A stretch of DNA of 64,000 nt from Selaginella moellendorffii (Eukaryota; Streptophyta; Lycopodiopsida; Selaginellales; Selaginellaceae). The notes under the pieces were generated by a model. That model was not told the DNA's origin. It did no database searches and saw only the letters and a program-made list of their open reading frames with translations. Every line of letters begins with the position of its first letter. Positions within the stretch are counted from its first letter, which is position 1. This document shows, piece by piece, positions 1-10,354 of this stretch. The translations under genes were made by a program, and so were the position numbers. The stretch covers positions 294,460-358,459 of the forward strand of contig NW_003314319.1 in the NCBI RefSeq assembly GCF_000143415.4, in the 5' to 3' direction.

Positions 1-215
1 GCTGGTCTTGTCTCCCACGAGCTCACTCTACTGGTATGTGCTTCAATTATCTGCATTTCTCATCCGCAGACATGGACTTGAGTGTAAAGCTCCTCATTGT
101 AGGATCTTTGCTGCTCATGGAGCTTGCTGTGCTGGTGCAACTATGGGTGACCATCAAGCAAGAAAAGAGACAGCACTTTTCAGTGAAGATGGAATCGATG
201 CCGCAATTCTGGTGA
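1..215 (+). CDS. 3' end of an unrecognised gene (partial)
   Basis: A possible terminal exon starts at 70, after a 35-nt partial exon and a short intron (donor GTATGT at 35, acceptor CCGCAG ending at 69). Joining them keeps one frame open to a TGA at 213-215. The last 47 residues start at Met (72) and contain a hydrophobic stretch of about 23 residues (KLLIVGSLLLMELAVLVQLW...) followed by a basic segment (IKQEKRQH). This suggests a C-terminal membrane anchor with a charged tail. I recognise no family. The exon could equally be a chance open frame, since the start of the gene lies outside the window. Confidence 0.3.
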   Translation, partial: WSCLPRAHSTGMCFNYLHFSSADMDLSVKLLIVGSLLLMELAVLVQLWVTIKQEKRQHFSVKMESMPQFW

Positions 216-366
216 ATGCTTCCAGCTTGCTTCCTTTGTTCTTCTTAAAAGAGCGTCCAGGGTGCATGGATGCAGAAGGACTTGCAGATCCAGCAAACTT
301 ACGGCCCGATAGCACTAAATTCAAGCGAGACCTGGATGCTCGTGCAAAAGAAGAAGAGGAACTCTT

Positions 367-2558
367 CTACGTACGTTGGAACTCAGGCGTTCTCATACCG
401 GGTATGTCAGGATTGCTTCGCTTATCTTCTCTTTTCCGCTTGTTTTCTAAATCACGAGTCCGCTTAACAGCTCGGTTCCCAATCTCAACTTTGCCGAGGC
501 TTCTGCAAGCCGCCAGTACGGCCCTCCACACCACAGCATCGCCCTCCACTGGAGAGCTTACCACGAAACGTACCATCTCCTCAAACTTCCCGGCTCGCCC
601 GAGAAGATCGACCATGCACACGTAGTACTTCGCAGCGGGGGCGATCCCATAGTCGCTCCTCATCGACACAAAGCTGCAGTGAGCGTCCTAGAGCCCGGAG
701 TGGCTACACGCCGAGAGGACGCTGACGAAGTTGATGGAGTTTGGCATGGTGCCGGATCCCATTTGCATCACTCGGAAGAGCGTGAGAGCTCACACTGCGT
801 GGCCGTGGCGAGCGTAGGCTCCCACCATTGCACTCCAGGTTATCACGTCTTCTCTTCGCAGCTGGAAGAACATCGCGTACGCAGCGTCCAGGCTCCCGTA
901 TTTGCTGTAGAGATTGAGCACTGCGTTGCCGAGTAGAACGTCCAGCCCCATTCCCCTCTCGCAAATCCAGCCGTGAACTCGCTTGCCATCTTTCAAGGAG
1001 GAGATCTCCGTGCAGGCAATGATAGCGTTTACGGAAGTGTGCTTGTTCATCCGGAATCCTTCTAACTGCATGTGTGAATCGAGTACGATTTTTCCATGCT
1101 GGTACTGTACGTAGATCGTGATCAAGGCTTTCCACCACGTCGCATCCTTGTGAGAGATCTTGGCGAAGGCTTCTCGTGCATCAAGCAAGCTCCCACACTT
1201 TGCAAACATGTTGACGAGCGCGTTCCCCACGATCTTGTTAGAGGAGTCATAGCCGGACTCCACGGTGAATCTGTCGCCCCCCGCGCAGAAACGCCGGGGA
1301 CGAGCACGCATTGAGCGCCGCCACGAGAGTTACGTTGTTCGGCCTCACGCTCTCTAGCTGCATGCGCCAAAGAAACACCATCGCCTGCAGTCCTTTTCCA
1401 TTGCCTTGCTCCGCGAGAGCTGCAATGATCGACGACCAGGCGACTGCGTCTGGACAATCCATGCTCTGGAAAAATCTCCTCGATTCATCTGCGCTGCCAC
1501 ACCTCCCACACATGGTTATCAGCGTGTTTCCTACAAATGGGACGCTACACTCTTCGATCAAACAGTGGACAAAACATCCAGCCTTGAGGACGCCGCAAGC
1601 CTCTAAAACCGCCACGAAAGCTCATCTGGACACCATTGAGCAGCATCAAACAAAAACACTCGAGGGAAGCTCTCGTTTCCTCGTGTTCCACGTAAGCGCT
1701 GATCATGGCAGACCATGCAAACTTGTTCTTGCAGCTCATCCGCTCAAAAATCTCTCGCGCTTCCGCAAGGCTGCCACACTTTGCATACATATGAACAAGG
1801 CTCGTTCCGGCTGTGACGTCCGTCTCATGGAGAACATCCTCCGGAAGACAAGAGTGAATGAGTCTGCCGGTCTGCAGGAACATTGGGCCGCAGCAAGCCT
1901 TGAGGAGTGTAACGAATCCGATTTTTCCAATCTTGACACCCTCGAGCTGCATGACAAAGAGCATTTTCACTGCATCCGACTGATGCCCATTTTGGGCATA
2001 TGCTGAAACAATGGCGTTCCAAGACACTGTGTCTCGGAAATACATTCGATCTAAGAAAGCTCTGGCTTGGTCGATTTTGCCGCATTTTCCATACATGTTG
2101 ATAACCGCATTTGAGATGATCACATTCTTCTCCAGCCCACGATCTGCTATTATTTTCTGTACCACAATGCCCTCTGCGAGAGCGCCGTGTGTGGAGCAAA
2201 GATTGAGCGCTGTCAAGAGGGCAGTTTGATCCGGGAGAATTCCCTGCTCCTCCATCTCGTCCAGCAGGCCAACAGCCCCTCCGATCGATCCACATGAGCC
2301 GTGAGCCGTGATGAGCGCGCTCCACGAGAGAGAGCTCCCCTTACTCGCATCAAGGCTTTGGAACACAGCCTTGGCATCGTCCAAATGCCCGCACTTGCCA
2401 TACATGTCGATGAGGTGATTCGCGAGACGCCCATCCCTTTCAAGGCGGCCCAGACGGGAGATATGGGCGTGGAGCTTCCTACCACCATCGACCAATCGCA
2501 GGGATGCGCAGGTGTGGAGGAGATGGATGAGCTCTTCTGGCTCCCGGCGATCTGGCAA
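367..2558 (-). pseudogene. Pentatricopeptide repeat (PPR) protein, broken by frameshifts and stops
   Basis: PPR proteins bind organelle RNA and act in editing, splicing or stabilisation. The first part (2558 to about 1610) reads as clear PLS-type repeats, with phrases such as LIDMYGKCGHLDDA, SWNAIVSAYAQNGH and LVHMYAKCGSLAEA. The frame then shifts near 1610 (one extra base) and again near 1258. Two in-frame stops follow: TGA right after ARHGHAV (near 788) and TAG after SACSHSGL (near 698). The same frame then continues with SMRSDYGIAP and CMVDLLGRAGKFEEM, the usual end of a PLS array, and decays into a lysine/arginine-rich tail ending at 367. Four separate lesions in an otherwise well-preserved gene indicate a recent pseudogene. 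Draft sequencing errors could explain one lesion but hardly all four. Confidence 0.85.
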
Positions 2559-2979
2559 AGATTAAGGGCATACGAAAACAAAGAAGAGAAAGAAAAGGAA
2601 TGTAGTCCTAGTGCCTCTCGCATCCTAATTAAGCACTCTAGTAGACTTGGTGGTGAGATTTTCTCTTTGTCCCGAAAGTTTTCTCTTGCATCCCTGGAAT
2701 CCTTCCATCTTTGCGATTTCTCTCTCCTTTTGCGATTTGTTTCTAAAACTTTCTTTTGTTTGCAGTGCCACCCTTTGTTTTTCTCATCGTTTTGATTAAC
2801 AATGGGGTCTACCTTTAGGAAAGATGCCGGAAAAATAAAGTAAATAACTGTTTTATCATCTGTCTTATTGAGAAACTATCCCAGGAAACATAGACAATTA
2901 TTCAATTTATGTTTTTCTTTTCCTCCTTATATCATTTGAGTTATTATTTCAAATGTAGAGTCAAACTCGCCCAAAGAAA
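2559..2979. other. Intergenic, 421 bp
   Basis: AT-rich spacer between the divergently placed PPR pseudogene and the BSP gene. It should hold the promoter of the BSP gene, but I see no convincing TATA box. This stretch is not present upstream of the second BSP copy near 61.7 kb. Confidence 0.5.
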
Positions 2980-3648
2980 ATGGCAATTTTTCTCCTCAGT
3001 ATCCTAGCAACATTCCAGGTAACTCAAGGCACCTCCATCACAGGCGCCAACACAACCCCAGAATCCCCGGGAGGCCAGCGCTTCGACTCTGTCATGGGAG
3101 TAGATGGAGCCCTCTCCATCCTCGCCGACGCCATGGCCTTCGTCCAGCTTGGCTTCGAGTATATGAGCCCCGACACACCCAAGAAGGAGATTGACACCAT
3201 CCACTTCACAGTGGACGACATGCCTGGGGTGGCCTACGCCATTGGTGTGGAGATCCATCTCAGCGCACAGTTTGTTGCTACTTTCACTGGAGACTTGGTT
3301 TTTGAGCTCCGAGGCGTCTTGTACCACGAGATGACTCACATTTGGCAGTGGTTCGGCAAGGACGGGAGCCGGGCGCCACAGGGACTGATCGAGGGGATTG
3401 CCGACTTTATGAGGCTCAAGGCTAAGCTAGGTGTGTCGACCAATGGGTTTGTGGGGTCGGGGAGCCACTGGGACGAGGGGTATACCGTGACTGCATTGTT
3501 TCTAAACTATGTCAACGATCTCCATCCCAGCTTTGTGGCAGAGCTTAACAAGAAGCTCTATGACGGGTGGAGTGAAGGCTACTTCCAGGATCTGACTGGA
3601 AAGAGTGTGGATCAGTTGTGGAGCGATTACAAACAGAAATTTCAATGA
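2980..3648 (+). CDS. Plant basic secretory protein (BSP, PF04450-like), copy 1
   Basis: Single-exon, 222-residue secreted protein of the plant BSP family, which has a zinc-metallopeptidase-like fold and is linked to pathogen defence. Residues 1 to about 18 (MAIFLLSILATFQVTQG) form a signal peptide. The core carries the zinc motif HEMTH (about residue 115) in the context LYHEMTHIWQW, followed about 20 residues later by the Glu of GLIEGIADFMR, as expected for this clan. The C-terminal phrase WDEGYTVTALFLNYV is also family-typical. Length fits the family. The ATG at 2980 is chosen because it gives the signal peptide. It lies head-to-head with the PPR pseudogene and convergent with the NFD4-like gene. 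A damaged second copy lies at 61.7 kb. Confidence 0.9.
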   Translation: MAIFLLSILATFQVTQGTSITGANTTPESPGGQRFDSVMGVDGALSILADAMAFVQLGFEYMSPDTPKKEIDTIHFTVDDMPGVAYAIGVEIHLSAQFVATFTGDLVFELRGVLYHEMTHIWQWFGKDGSRAPQGLIEGIADFMRLKAKLGVSTNGFVGSGSHWDEGYTVTALFLNYVNDLHPSFVAELNKKLYDGWSEGYFQDLTGKSVDQLWSDYKQKFQ

Positions 3649-5253
3649 TGAACTTTGTTTATAGATTTTGTCTGAAGAATGGAACCAAATTGTCATTATG
3701 AAATATACATCAAATAAGAGTCTTAGATAATGGTAAAATTAAATAGCCCTTTAGCTATTACAACCTAAATTTATAATTAAAGAGTTTATAAAGAGTAAAT
3801 TATTATAATTGAATACTTTAGATTTTTTTTGGATTGCTTAAGCAAACCTGTAAGTTATAAATGTATTTATAATTATTGATCATTTAGATTATTCAATAAT
3901 AGTAAACAGGAATGACACTATTATAACCAAACATTGCTACATGCAAAGTGCAGCAAATGATTTTTCTTATTAAAAATGAAAAATAATGAAAATTTTAAAG
4001 GTTTGTTTAATATTCAAGATAATATACTTTAAAACTAAAGCATTAGTGTTAGTAAATAGATTTTGTATTTGTCTTTGGGCAACTTGCCATGTGGCAATCT
4101 TCATTATAAGTTTTTTTCCTATGCTCTCTCTATTTTATAGTTAGTTAATTATTATTTACTTTTTGAGTTTCTAATTTTTCATGTAATTTATTATCATGAA
4201 GATTATTGTATACTGCTTCTAATCACTTTATCTACCAAAAGAAGTCTTACACTGTATTTAATCTCACCAAATTAAATAGTAAATATTTGCTAATGATTGT
4301 TACAATTTTTTCCTTTTTGATCATATATATTAATATCCATTGCATACAAGAGAATCTCATGGTTTTTCTTTTGCATGATTATCTGTCTTATTTATCCCAT
4401 AAAACATCAACCATCAATAGGCTGGTTTGACTTTGCATTTAAAATAATAACTCAAGTGAGTAATTGCTTAAAATATTTATGGCCTTATAGAAGTTTACTG
4501 TTCATTTCAGCAGCTAACATTTATTAACCAGTTAATCTCTTTCGAAGAGTGACACTATAAAACTTTGTTGTTCTAATGGACAAGATCAAGCTCACAATGG
4601 ATGCAAACAAGCACACTCCAGCCATGACGAAGAAGGTTGTTCTGTAGCAATGTGGTCCATGGCAAAGGAGCTCATCACCATCCAGACTTCCATTGCTCGG
4701 TCCAAGCTTACTCTCGCGGTCGTATAAAACTCCTGCCACCCGGACGGACAAAACATAAGTTCCCAGCGCCTTAGCGACGTAAGTTACATTTTGGAGCGTC
4801 CCATAGAACCTGAGCCCGAAGATCTCCGCTATCATGGTGTAAAGAACCGACCACATGCCACCGATTGACAACCCAATCAAAACCGAGCCGTAGAAGAGCG
4901 CTCCGGGAAGCCCAAGAGCGATTATCAAGCTCCCAAGAGAGAGAAGCAAGAGAACCAGGCACAGGAAGAAGGGCCTTGCGACGCCATAGCTGGCGAGGCA
5001 TATATCCGAGATGAAGCCAACGCCAACGCCACCGATGAAGTCCCAGATGCTAAGGAGGGCGATGAAAGTGTTTGTTCCGGCCTGGGAGTAGCCAAGGGAC
5101 GTTCCAATCTGGCCGAAATTGTTGGTCACGGTTAGCACAGCGCCAATGCCACAGGTTGAAGCCACGAAGATGAGAAACATGTCGATGCTACAGAGCGCCT
5201 GGAGGATTGTGAAATCGTCTCCTCGCTTGACGGGCGATCCTTTAAAGAAGAAG
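3014..5253. repeat. Segmental duplication, copy 1 (BSP + NFD4-like block)
   Basis: This block, covering nearly all of the BSP coding region, the AT-rich intergenic DNA and the 3' part of the NFD4-like gene, recurs in the same orientation at about 61732-64000. Similarity starts abruptly at CATTCCAG inside the BSP gene and runs to the window end. Differences are scattered substitutions and small indels, including in non-coding DNA. The two copies are direct repeats about 58.7 kb apart. Confidence 0.93.
3649..4523. other. AT-rich intergenic region between convergent genes
   Basis: Strongly AT-rich spacer between the 3' ends of the BSP and NFD4-like genes. Short open frames here (for example 4206-4430) also exist in the duplicate copy, but they have no recognisable motifs and are read as chance. 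No RNA gene or repeat of other type was seen. Confidence 0.5.
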
Positions 5254-6191
5254 ATCGAAATGTGCGAGGCGATAGCTGGAGCAGCGGCGTCTGCCCCATG
5301 ATCCGGAGGATCTACGTCTTGAAAATCTGTTTGAGGAGTTTCTATCGCTGCGTTCTCCACTAGATCAACATCAACTTCTTCGCGATGGCGATGCCGGAGG
5401 GTTTTGGATTCCTGTCTCAGAACCACAAGAACTGGGATGGAGAGAATGATCAGCATAATGGAAACGAAGGCCTTGATGATCCGAGATTCTAGGCGCACGA
5501 AGTGCTGGAGGATGATAATAGCCATGAGATATCCAGCCAGGATCAAAGTTACTGACACGAAGACGAAGAGCGTTCTCGAGTCATTGTAGCGGCCGTCGAG
5601 TGGGACGGATCGAATGAAAAACGCGAAGAGAAGGCACAAGAGCGATGGAAACCAGGCCAGCAAGAGAACGAATGAATCGTCACTGTGAGAGAAGAAGGCC
5701 TGGTAAAGCAGCGTGAATATCGCAACGCTCAATCCCTGCGTACTGTCGAGAAGACTAAGAACCATGCCCTGGTTCTTGGGGAAATTCTTGGCACAGGCCA
5801 CAAGAACAGCGGTGGTGGTGAAGGCTGCCGATGCGCCGATCATAAAGAGATAGAAGCACAGTTCCCAGACATGGGGGTGTGCGATTCTCTGCGTTGTAGC
5901 CAGCCATATCGTGAAGTATCCAGCAAAGTTTAGCGCAAATCCAAGGAGGAGCACGACCCAGGGCCCGGTGAGATCATAGACGAGGCCGGAGAGAATCCCG
6001 ACGCTGGTGCCAACGTCCTTAAATAAGCTTATGGTGTTGATATTTTTTTGGTTGTAGTCGAGGGACAGCTTGAGATGCTGCGAGAAGAGGCTGAAATTGT
6101 TGAGTGCTCCTCCCGTGGAGATCATGAGGAAGAAACTTGCCAATGCAACCATCCATTGACTGTTGTAGAGGTGTTTGATCGTCCCAACCAT
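4524..6191 (-). CDS. NFD4-like / nodulin-like major facilitator transporter
   Basis: Single-exon, 555-residue multi-pass membrane protein. The N-terminal half matches the plant Nodulin-like domain (STGGALNNFSLFSQHLK, then SVGILSGLVYDLTGPWVVL). The C-terminal half is a second MFS-type bundle (GQIGTSLGYSQAG, FISDICLASYGVARPFF, LYTMIAEIFGLRFYGTLQN). About 12 hydrophobic segments are visible with a charged, acidic cytoplasmic loop at about residues 265-315 between the halves. The family includes Arabidopsis NFD4; substrates are mostly unknown. The start at 6191 is preceded on the minus strand by a TATA-like stretch. A second, window-truncated copy lies at 63271-64000. Confidence 0.88.
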   Translation of the reverse strand: MVGTIKHLYNSQWMVALASFFLMISTGGALNNFSLFSQHLKLSLDYNQKNINTISLFKDVGTSVGILSGLVYDLTGPWVVLLLGFALNFAGYFTIWLATTQRIAHPHVWELCFYLFMIGASAAFTTTAVLVACAKNFPKNQGMVLSLLDSTQGLSVAIFTLLYQAFFSHSDDSFVLLLAWFPSLLCLLFAFFIRSVPLDGRYNDSRTLFVFVSVTLILAGYLMAIIILQHFVRLESRIIKAFVSIMLIILSIPVLVVLRQESKTLRHRHREEVDVDLVENAAIETPQTDFQDVDPPDHGADAAAPAIASHISIFFFKGSPVKRGDDFTILQALCSIDMFLIFVASTCGIGAVLTVTNNFGQIGTSLGYSQAGTNTFIALLSIWDFIGGVGVGFISDICLASYGVARPFFLCLVLLLLSLGSLIIALGLPGALFYGSVLIGLSIGGMWSVLYTMIAEIFGLRFYGTLQNVTYVAKALGTYVLSVRVAGVLYDRESKLGPSNGSLDGDELLCHGPHCYRTTFFVMAGVCLFASIVSLILSIRTTKFYSVTLRKRLTG

Positions 6192-6231
6192 GATCCTAAG
6201 CTAAACTTTAGATTGAAATAAGAGTGGAGAG

Positions 6232-6246
6232 CATATATATTTAAAG
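6232..6246 (-). promoter_or_regulatory. Candidate TATA box of the NFD4-like gene
   Basis: Minus strand reads TTTAAATATATATG about 45 nt upstream of the ATG at 6191, a usual TATA-to-start spacing for a short 5' leader. Identified from sequence only. Confidence 0.4.
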
Positions 6247-6655
6247 TATGGAAGAAATTCAAATCGAAAGAGAACATATTCACAATCTTTCTTAGTTTTT
6301 CTACCCGGCTCTTCCCGAAAGAAATTGTGTCCAAGCAGCGCACAACAAGGACTGAAGACCAGGAAGATCTGCAAGATGTAGCTCTAATTTTCAATCGCAT
6401 CCATCAGTCTCATGCTTACAACTATCTATTTATGTTATTTCGGTAATCTCGTGACTGATGGATGTAGAAAATCGAAGTCGCGATGTCGGCTCCCTCCTTC
6501 GCTGCTGCTGCCGGCTTCGTCGCTTACTATCCAGAGTCTCGAAAAAGAAAAGACGTGATGTTTTAAGGAATTGAGGCGATGGCCAGGTGGGCTGCCACCT
6601 AGAAAGAAGATCTTTCGCGGCCACCAACTTGGACTTTAACATCATGAAAAATCAA

Positions 6656-6665
6656 CTATATAAAC
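6656..6665 (+). promoter_or_regulatory. Candidate TATA box of the 2OG oxygenase gene
   Basis: CTATATAAAC lies 52 nt upstream of the ATG at 6718 and matches the plant TATA consensus TATAAA in context. It would place transcription start near 6690. The NFD4-like and oxygenase genes are divergent and share the roughly 525-bp promoter region 6192-6717. Confidence 0.5.
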
Positions 6666-6717
6666 CCACCAATTCTATGCAACCTCGTTCATCTTGTTTC
6701 CTCCTAATTTTGTAGCT

Positions 6718-7942
6718 ATGCCTTCCTTTGTTGCAAATGTCAATCAGCAGACTGATGTTCTTCCAAAGGGTGTCAAAGCTCTCATGGATAATGGCCTCGT
6801 TACCATTCCTGGCCGTTATATCAAACCTCCCAGCCACCGAGCTGTGAAGCATTTGATCGTTCCTGGAGTGGAGATCCCTGTGATTGACATGGCTGCATTG
6901 GAGAGTGACCGAGAGAAATTTGTTCAAACTTTGTGCAAGGCTTCGAGTGAATGGGGCATCTTTCAGGTATTTTGATGTGTACCTGCTCAAAAGGATCATT
7001 CATAATATGATGTCACATGCAGGTGATCAACCACGGGATTCCTGTTGCAACCATGCAAGGCATGGTCCATGGAGTGCTTGAGCTCTTTGATCTTCCTATT
7101 GAGGAGAAGATGAAGTATTATACGGAGGAGGTGTTTGTGCCCGTGCGGTACTGCACGAGTATGACACCTTCTCAAGAGACTCATATGGAGTGGCACGATC
7201 ACTTTCAGCACTACTTTTCAAACAGAGAAAAAGAGCATCCATGGCCGGAAAAACCAGCCTGCTACAAGTAAATGAGCCTGACTAATCTGGATTTCATGAG
7301 ATTGCTTGGTTTCTTGGATACTGCAGGAGGCTCGCTTCCAGCTATGTTTCAAGCGTGAGACATCTGAGTCAGACTCTGATGTCTGCTTTGTCTGAAGGGC
7401 TCGGGCTGGATTCAAACTGCCTCGCGAAATCGTTTGGAGACTCGGAGATGATCTTGCGATCAAATTACTATCTGCCGTGCCCAAATCCCGACCTTGCTCT
7501 TGGGATGAATGGCCACACCGATAGTGGCGGTTTGACAATCCTGTTTGAAGATCAAGTTGGCGGACTCCAGGCCAGGAAAGGTGATCTCTGGTACGACTTG
7601 AAGCCTATAAAGAATGCATTCATTGTGAACATCGCTGATCAGCTTGAAGTAAGTGACTTGGATTGATTTTTATCATGGCTTTGTTCTTTTCCATGACAGA
7701 TTTTGAGCAATGGAAAATACAAGAGCATTGAGCACCGAGTCCTTGTCCAGCCTGATCAAACTCGTCTCTCCATCGTGGCATTTTGCAATCCATCACGGGA
7801 TGCTGTGATAGGACCCCTGCTAGAACTTATTGATGAGCAAAACCCGCTACTCTACAAGTCAACCTTATACCAAGAGCACATCACAAATGTCTACACAAAA
7901 TATTTGGATGGCAAGCATTCACAAAAGCTCCAAATAAACTAA
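6718..7942 (+). CDS. 2-oxoglutarate/Fe(II)-dependent dioxygenase (plant DOXC type)
   Basis: Four exons: 6718-6966, 7023-7267, 7327-7648 and 7700-7942, giving 352 residues, the usual size for soluble plant DOXC enzymes of hormone and specialised metabolism. Introns are 51-59 nt with GT-AG ends. The N-terminal DIOX_N region includes PVIDMAAL and EWGIFQVINHGIP. The catalytic jelly roll shows the iron ligands: HTD in GMNGHTDSGGLTILF, and the distal His in SIEHRVLV. RLS (in QTRLSIVAF) is the RxS motif that binds 2-oxoglutarate, so the enzyme looks intact. The substrate cannot be told; the layout resembles the DMR6/SRG1-like or flavonoid-type group. A TTG-initiated extension upstream is possible, but the ATG after the TATA box is the natural start. 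Confidence 0.92.
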
Positions 7943-8383
7943 ACCAACGAGCTGTTACTAAAATAAAATAATAGAAAGAATAAATCTTCTATTTTATAAG
8001 AGAGAACCGTCTCCAAAGATCTCTACAAAGGCAGGATGCTCCACAGCTCCATTCTTGCTTCGCCGTTGCTAAGTTTATTTAGTGCTCATGTACATGGAAC
8101 TGTAGCAGGCCTGGAGATCTTCAATATCTACTAGCTTGAAAGATCTATCGTGTTCCCAAACTCTCCAGGCTGAGACACCCCATTATCACATTGAAGACCT
8201 TCAAGCATCCGTGAAGCTTTGCAATCATGGATCAGTGATGCATGGAAGAGGTCCTAGCTCTAGAGGCCCTGGAAGCGCCAAAGTGAAGCATGTCCAAGAG
8301 TGCATTGGTGGACAGGTCCATGGCCGAGGCAATCCAGCTGCGAATCAACAGTCATGGATAGTGCACTAGTTGTCTATATGAAT
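7943..8383. other. Intergenic, no gene seen
   Basis: 3' flank of the oxygenase gene. Open frames at 8136-8369 have no recognisable motif. Nothing further is supported. Confidence 0.4.
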
Positions 8384-8506
8384 TGCTTGGCATCACTTGG
8401 CCACCTCATCTCACTGAATCTCAGCACCAATTCACTCTCTGGTGCAATCCCTGGATCGCTGGGTGATATTCCAATGCTATGGACGACCTTGAATCTTGAT
8501 GCTCAA
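8384..8506 (+). pseudogene. Leucine-rich repeat fragment
   Basis: An open frame contains about one and a half plant-type LRRs (LISLNLSTNSLSGAIPGSLG, preceded by LASLGH). It is flanked by unrelated sequence, with no signal peptide, no further repeats and no membrane segment. This is a fragment of an LRR receptor gene, not a working gene. Confidence 0.6.
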
Positions 8507-8589
8507 CTAAATCTGCAAGATCTTCAACAAGGAGATTCCAAAATTTCTAGAGAATATTGCAATTAAACTCGGCTAAAGCATTGGCCCTC

Positions 8590-9425
8590 CCTCTCAGGTC
8601 GGGTTGTGACAACAAGTGTTTCATTGCCATATTATCCGTGTAAATTTTAAAGTGTCTCTTAAGGTAGTGTCGCTACTCCTTGAGTGTCTTGATCACCGCA
8701 AACAATTTCTTCTCGTGGGTAAGTTACTTTCGCTAAGTTTTGTCCAACTTTTTTGAGAAGAATGCTACTAGATGGTTATCTTGCTTCAAAATTGCACCCA
8801 ACAAAGTCTGAAACATCCATTTCTACCTCAAAGTCTTTACCAAAGTCTAATAATGCTAACACAAGAGCCTTCCTCAACTTCTTTTGAGATGGATAAATGC
8901 CACCTCACATTCTGCTGTTCATACTATCTTCCCTTTTCTTGTTTAGTCTGTTAAAAGTAGGGGTACTCTCAAATAGTGTTTGAAAACTTTCAATAGTAGT
9001 TATATAGCTTTAATAATGCTTTTAACTTGTGTACATTCAATAGTCATTCCCATTCCTAGATTGCTTGGACTTTTTTAGGGTCTATCTTGAGCCCAATCTT
9101 TTCCCACCACATGCCCGATGTTGAGAAAAGTTATATTTGCTCTCTTTAATATACAATTGGTGTTCCCTCAGTTTTTCAAACACCTTCGTCAAGTGTTCGA
9201 CATGCTTTTCTAGTGTCTCGCTATAGATCAAGATATCCATCAATGTAGATGACCACAAAATGCTTTAGGTAAGGTACAAAAATGTGGTTCATCAATGCCA
9301 AGAACATTGCTAATGCATTGCACAGCCCAAAGGGCATCATTAGAAACTCAAAACTTCTATACCTTGCCCAATAGGTTGTCTTCTTGATATCTTCCTCTTA
9401 AGTCGATCCTTGAGAAGTATTTTGC
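8590..9425 (-). pseudogene. Ty3/gypsy reverse transcriptase remnant
   Basis: Minus-strand translation, with frame changes, shows the RT core in order: KYFSRIDLR, FEFLMMPFGLCNALAMF, then FVVIYID followed by LETLEKHVEHLTKVFEKLRE-like sequence. At the catalytic YIDD site one extra base turns YIDD into YIDG and shifts the frame, so it is dead. It runs directly into a family-B LTR at about 9425 without a normal PBS or PPT junction, indicating a deletion or recombination breakpoint. Confidence 0.75.
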
Positions 9426-9785
9426 CATGGCAAAACACCATGGCATAACAGTCTGGTATGGGTCCCTCATTTCTATCCTAAAGGGAAGGCCTAAGTCCCT
9501 AGGGAGGCTGAGGACCAATGAACCGCAAAGTACTCAAGTGGGGCACCACTCCACATGAGCCGAGAGCACTACAGTCAGTTTCCTTTTAGGAAGTGGGAGC
9601 TACTCTTGAGCATTTCCTTAGGTGGCCCCTCTGGCACCACCCGAGTCCATGCTCACTCCCACCCAAGGCCCTTGAGCCCCAGTCTCAACCTCAAATCAGT
9701 TTAAAAGCACCATTGGCGAGTTCCTTCAAGACTAGTTCCTAAACCTCACTATCCTTACTATACTTTTGGAACCCCATGCAGCCCT

Positions 9786-10029
9786 NNNNNNNNNNNNNNN
9801 NNNNNNNNNNNNNNNNNNNNNNNNNNNNNNNNNNNNNNNNNNNNNNNNNNNNNNNNNNNNNNNNNNNNNNNNNNNNNNNNNNNNNNNNNNNNNNNNNNNN
9901 NNNNNNNNNNNNNNNNNNNNNNNNNNNNNNNNNNNNNNNNNNNNNNNNNNNNNNNNNNNNNNNNNNNNNNNNNNNNNNNNNNNNNNNNNNNNNNNNNNNN
10001 NNNNNNNNNNNNNNNNNNNNNNNNNNNNN
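9786..10029. other. Assembly gap (244 N)
   Basis: Run of N. At the equivalent place in the LTR copy at 39979-40914 there is only a short poly-C run (about 40536-40546), and C residues flank this gap too. The gap may therefore represent a hard-to-read homopolymer, not 244 missing bases. Confidence 0.97.
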
Positions 10030-10079
10030 CCCCCCAGGAGACATATGCTTTGGGCTTTCACCCCATATTAGTATTTGGA

Positions 10080-10350
10080 GTCAGTCTTGGACTTGATTTC
10101 GGACTCGACCTCAGACTCAATCTCAGACCCGACTTCAGACTCTGTCTTGGACTCAAACTCAGACCCGACCTCAAACTCTGTCTCAGACTCAATCTCGGAC
10201 TCGGTCTCGGATCTGATCTTGGATCTTAGACTCGGTCTCGAACTCAATCTCAAACTCGGTCTTGGAGTCAGTCTTGGACTTGATCTTGGACTCGGCCTCA
10301 AACTTGGTTTTAGAGTCGGTCTCAGACTCGATCTCAGACTCGGTCTCATC
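10080..10350. repeat. GACTCGGTCTCG-type minisatellite in the family-B LTR
   Basis: Degenerate tandem array of 6-bp units (GACTCG, GTCTCG, GACTCA), often pairing into 12-bp units. Because the unit is a multiple of three, both strands are open, which makes spurious ORFs. Confidence 0.85.
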
Positions 10351-10354
10351 TAAT

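Larger units (their letters stand above)
9426..10354 (-). mobile_element. Family-B LTR, left part (interrupted by a family-A solo LTR)
   Basis: Matches the LTR at 39979-40914 in the same orientation: the phrases around ATGGCTTAACAG, CTGGCACCACCCGA, CCTTACTATACTTTTGGAACC and GGGCTTTCA occur in both in the same order, followed by a GACTCGGTCTCG-type minisatellite. The left end is truncated. The right end is cut by the family-A LTR at 10355 and resumes at 12152. It contains the 244-base N gap. Confidence 0.85.

Noticed and set aside
8-625. 205-codon ORF opposite the PPR pseudogene
   Set aside because: Its second half is antisense to PPR coding sequence and it lacks motifs. Only the 1-215 spliced frame was kept, with low confidence.
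4206-4430. 74-codon ORF also present at 62898-63086
   Set aside because: It is conserved only because the whole block is duplicated; AT-rich composition and no motif.
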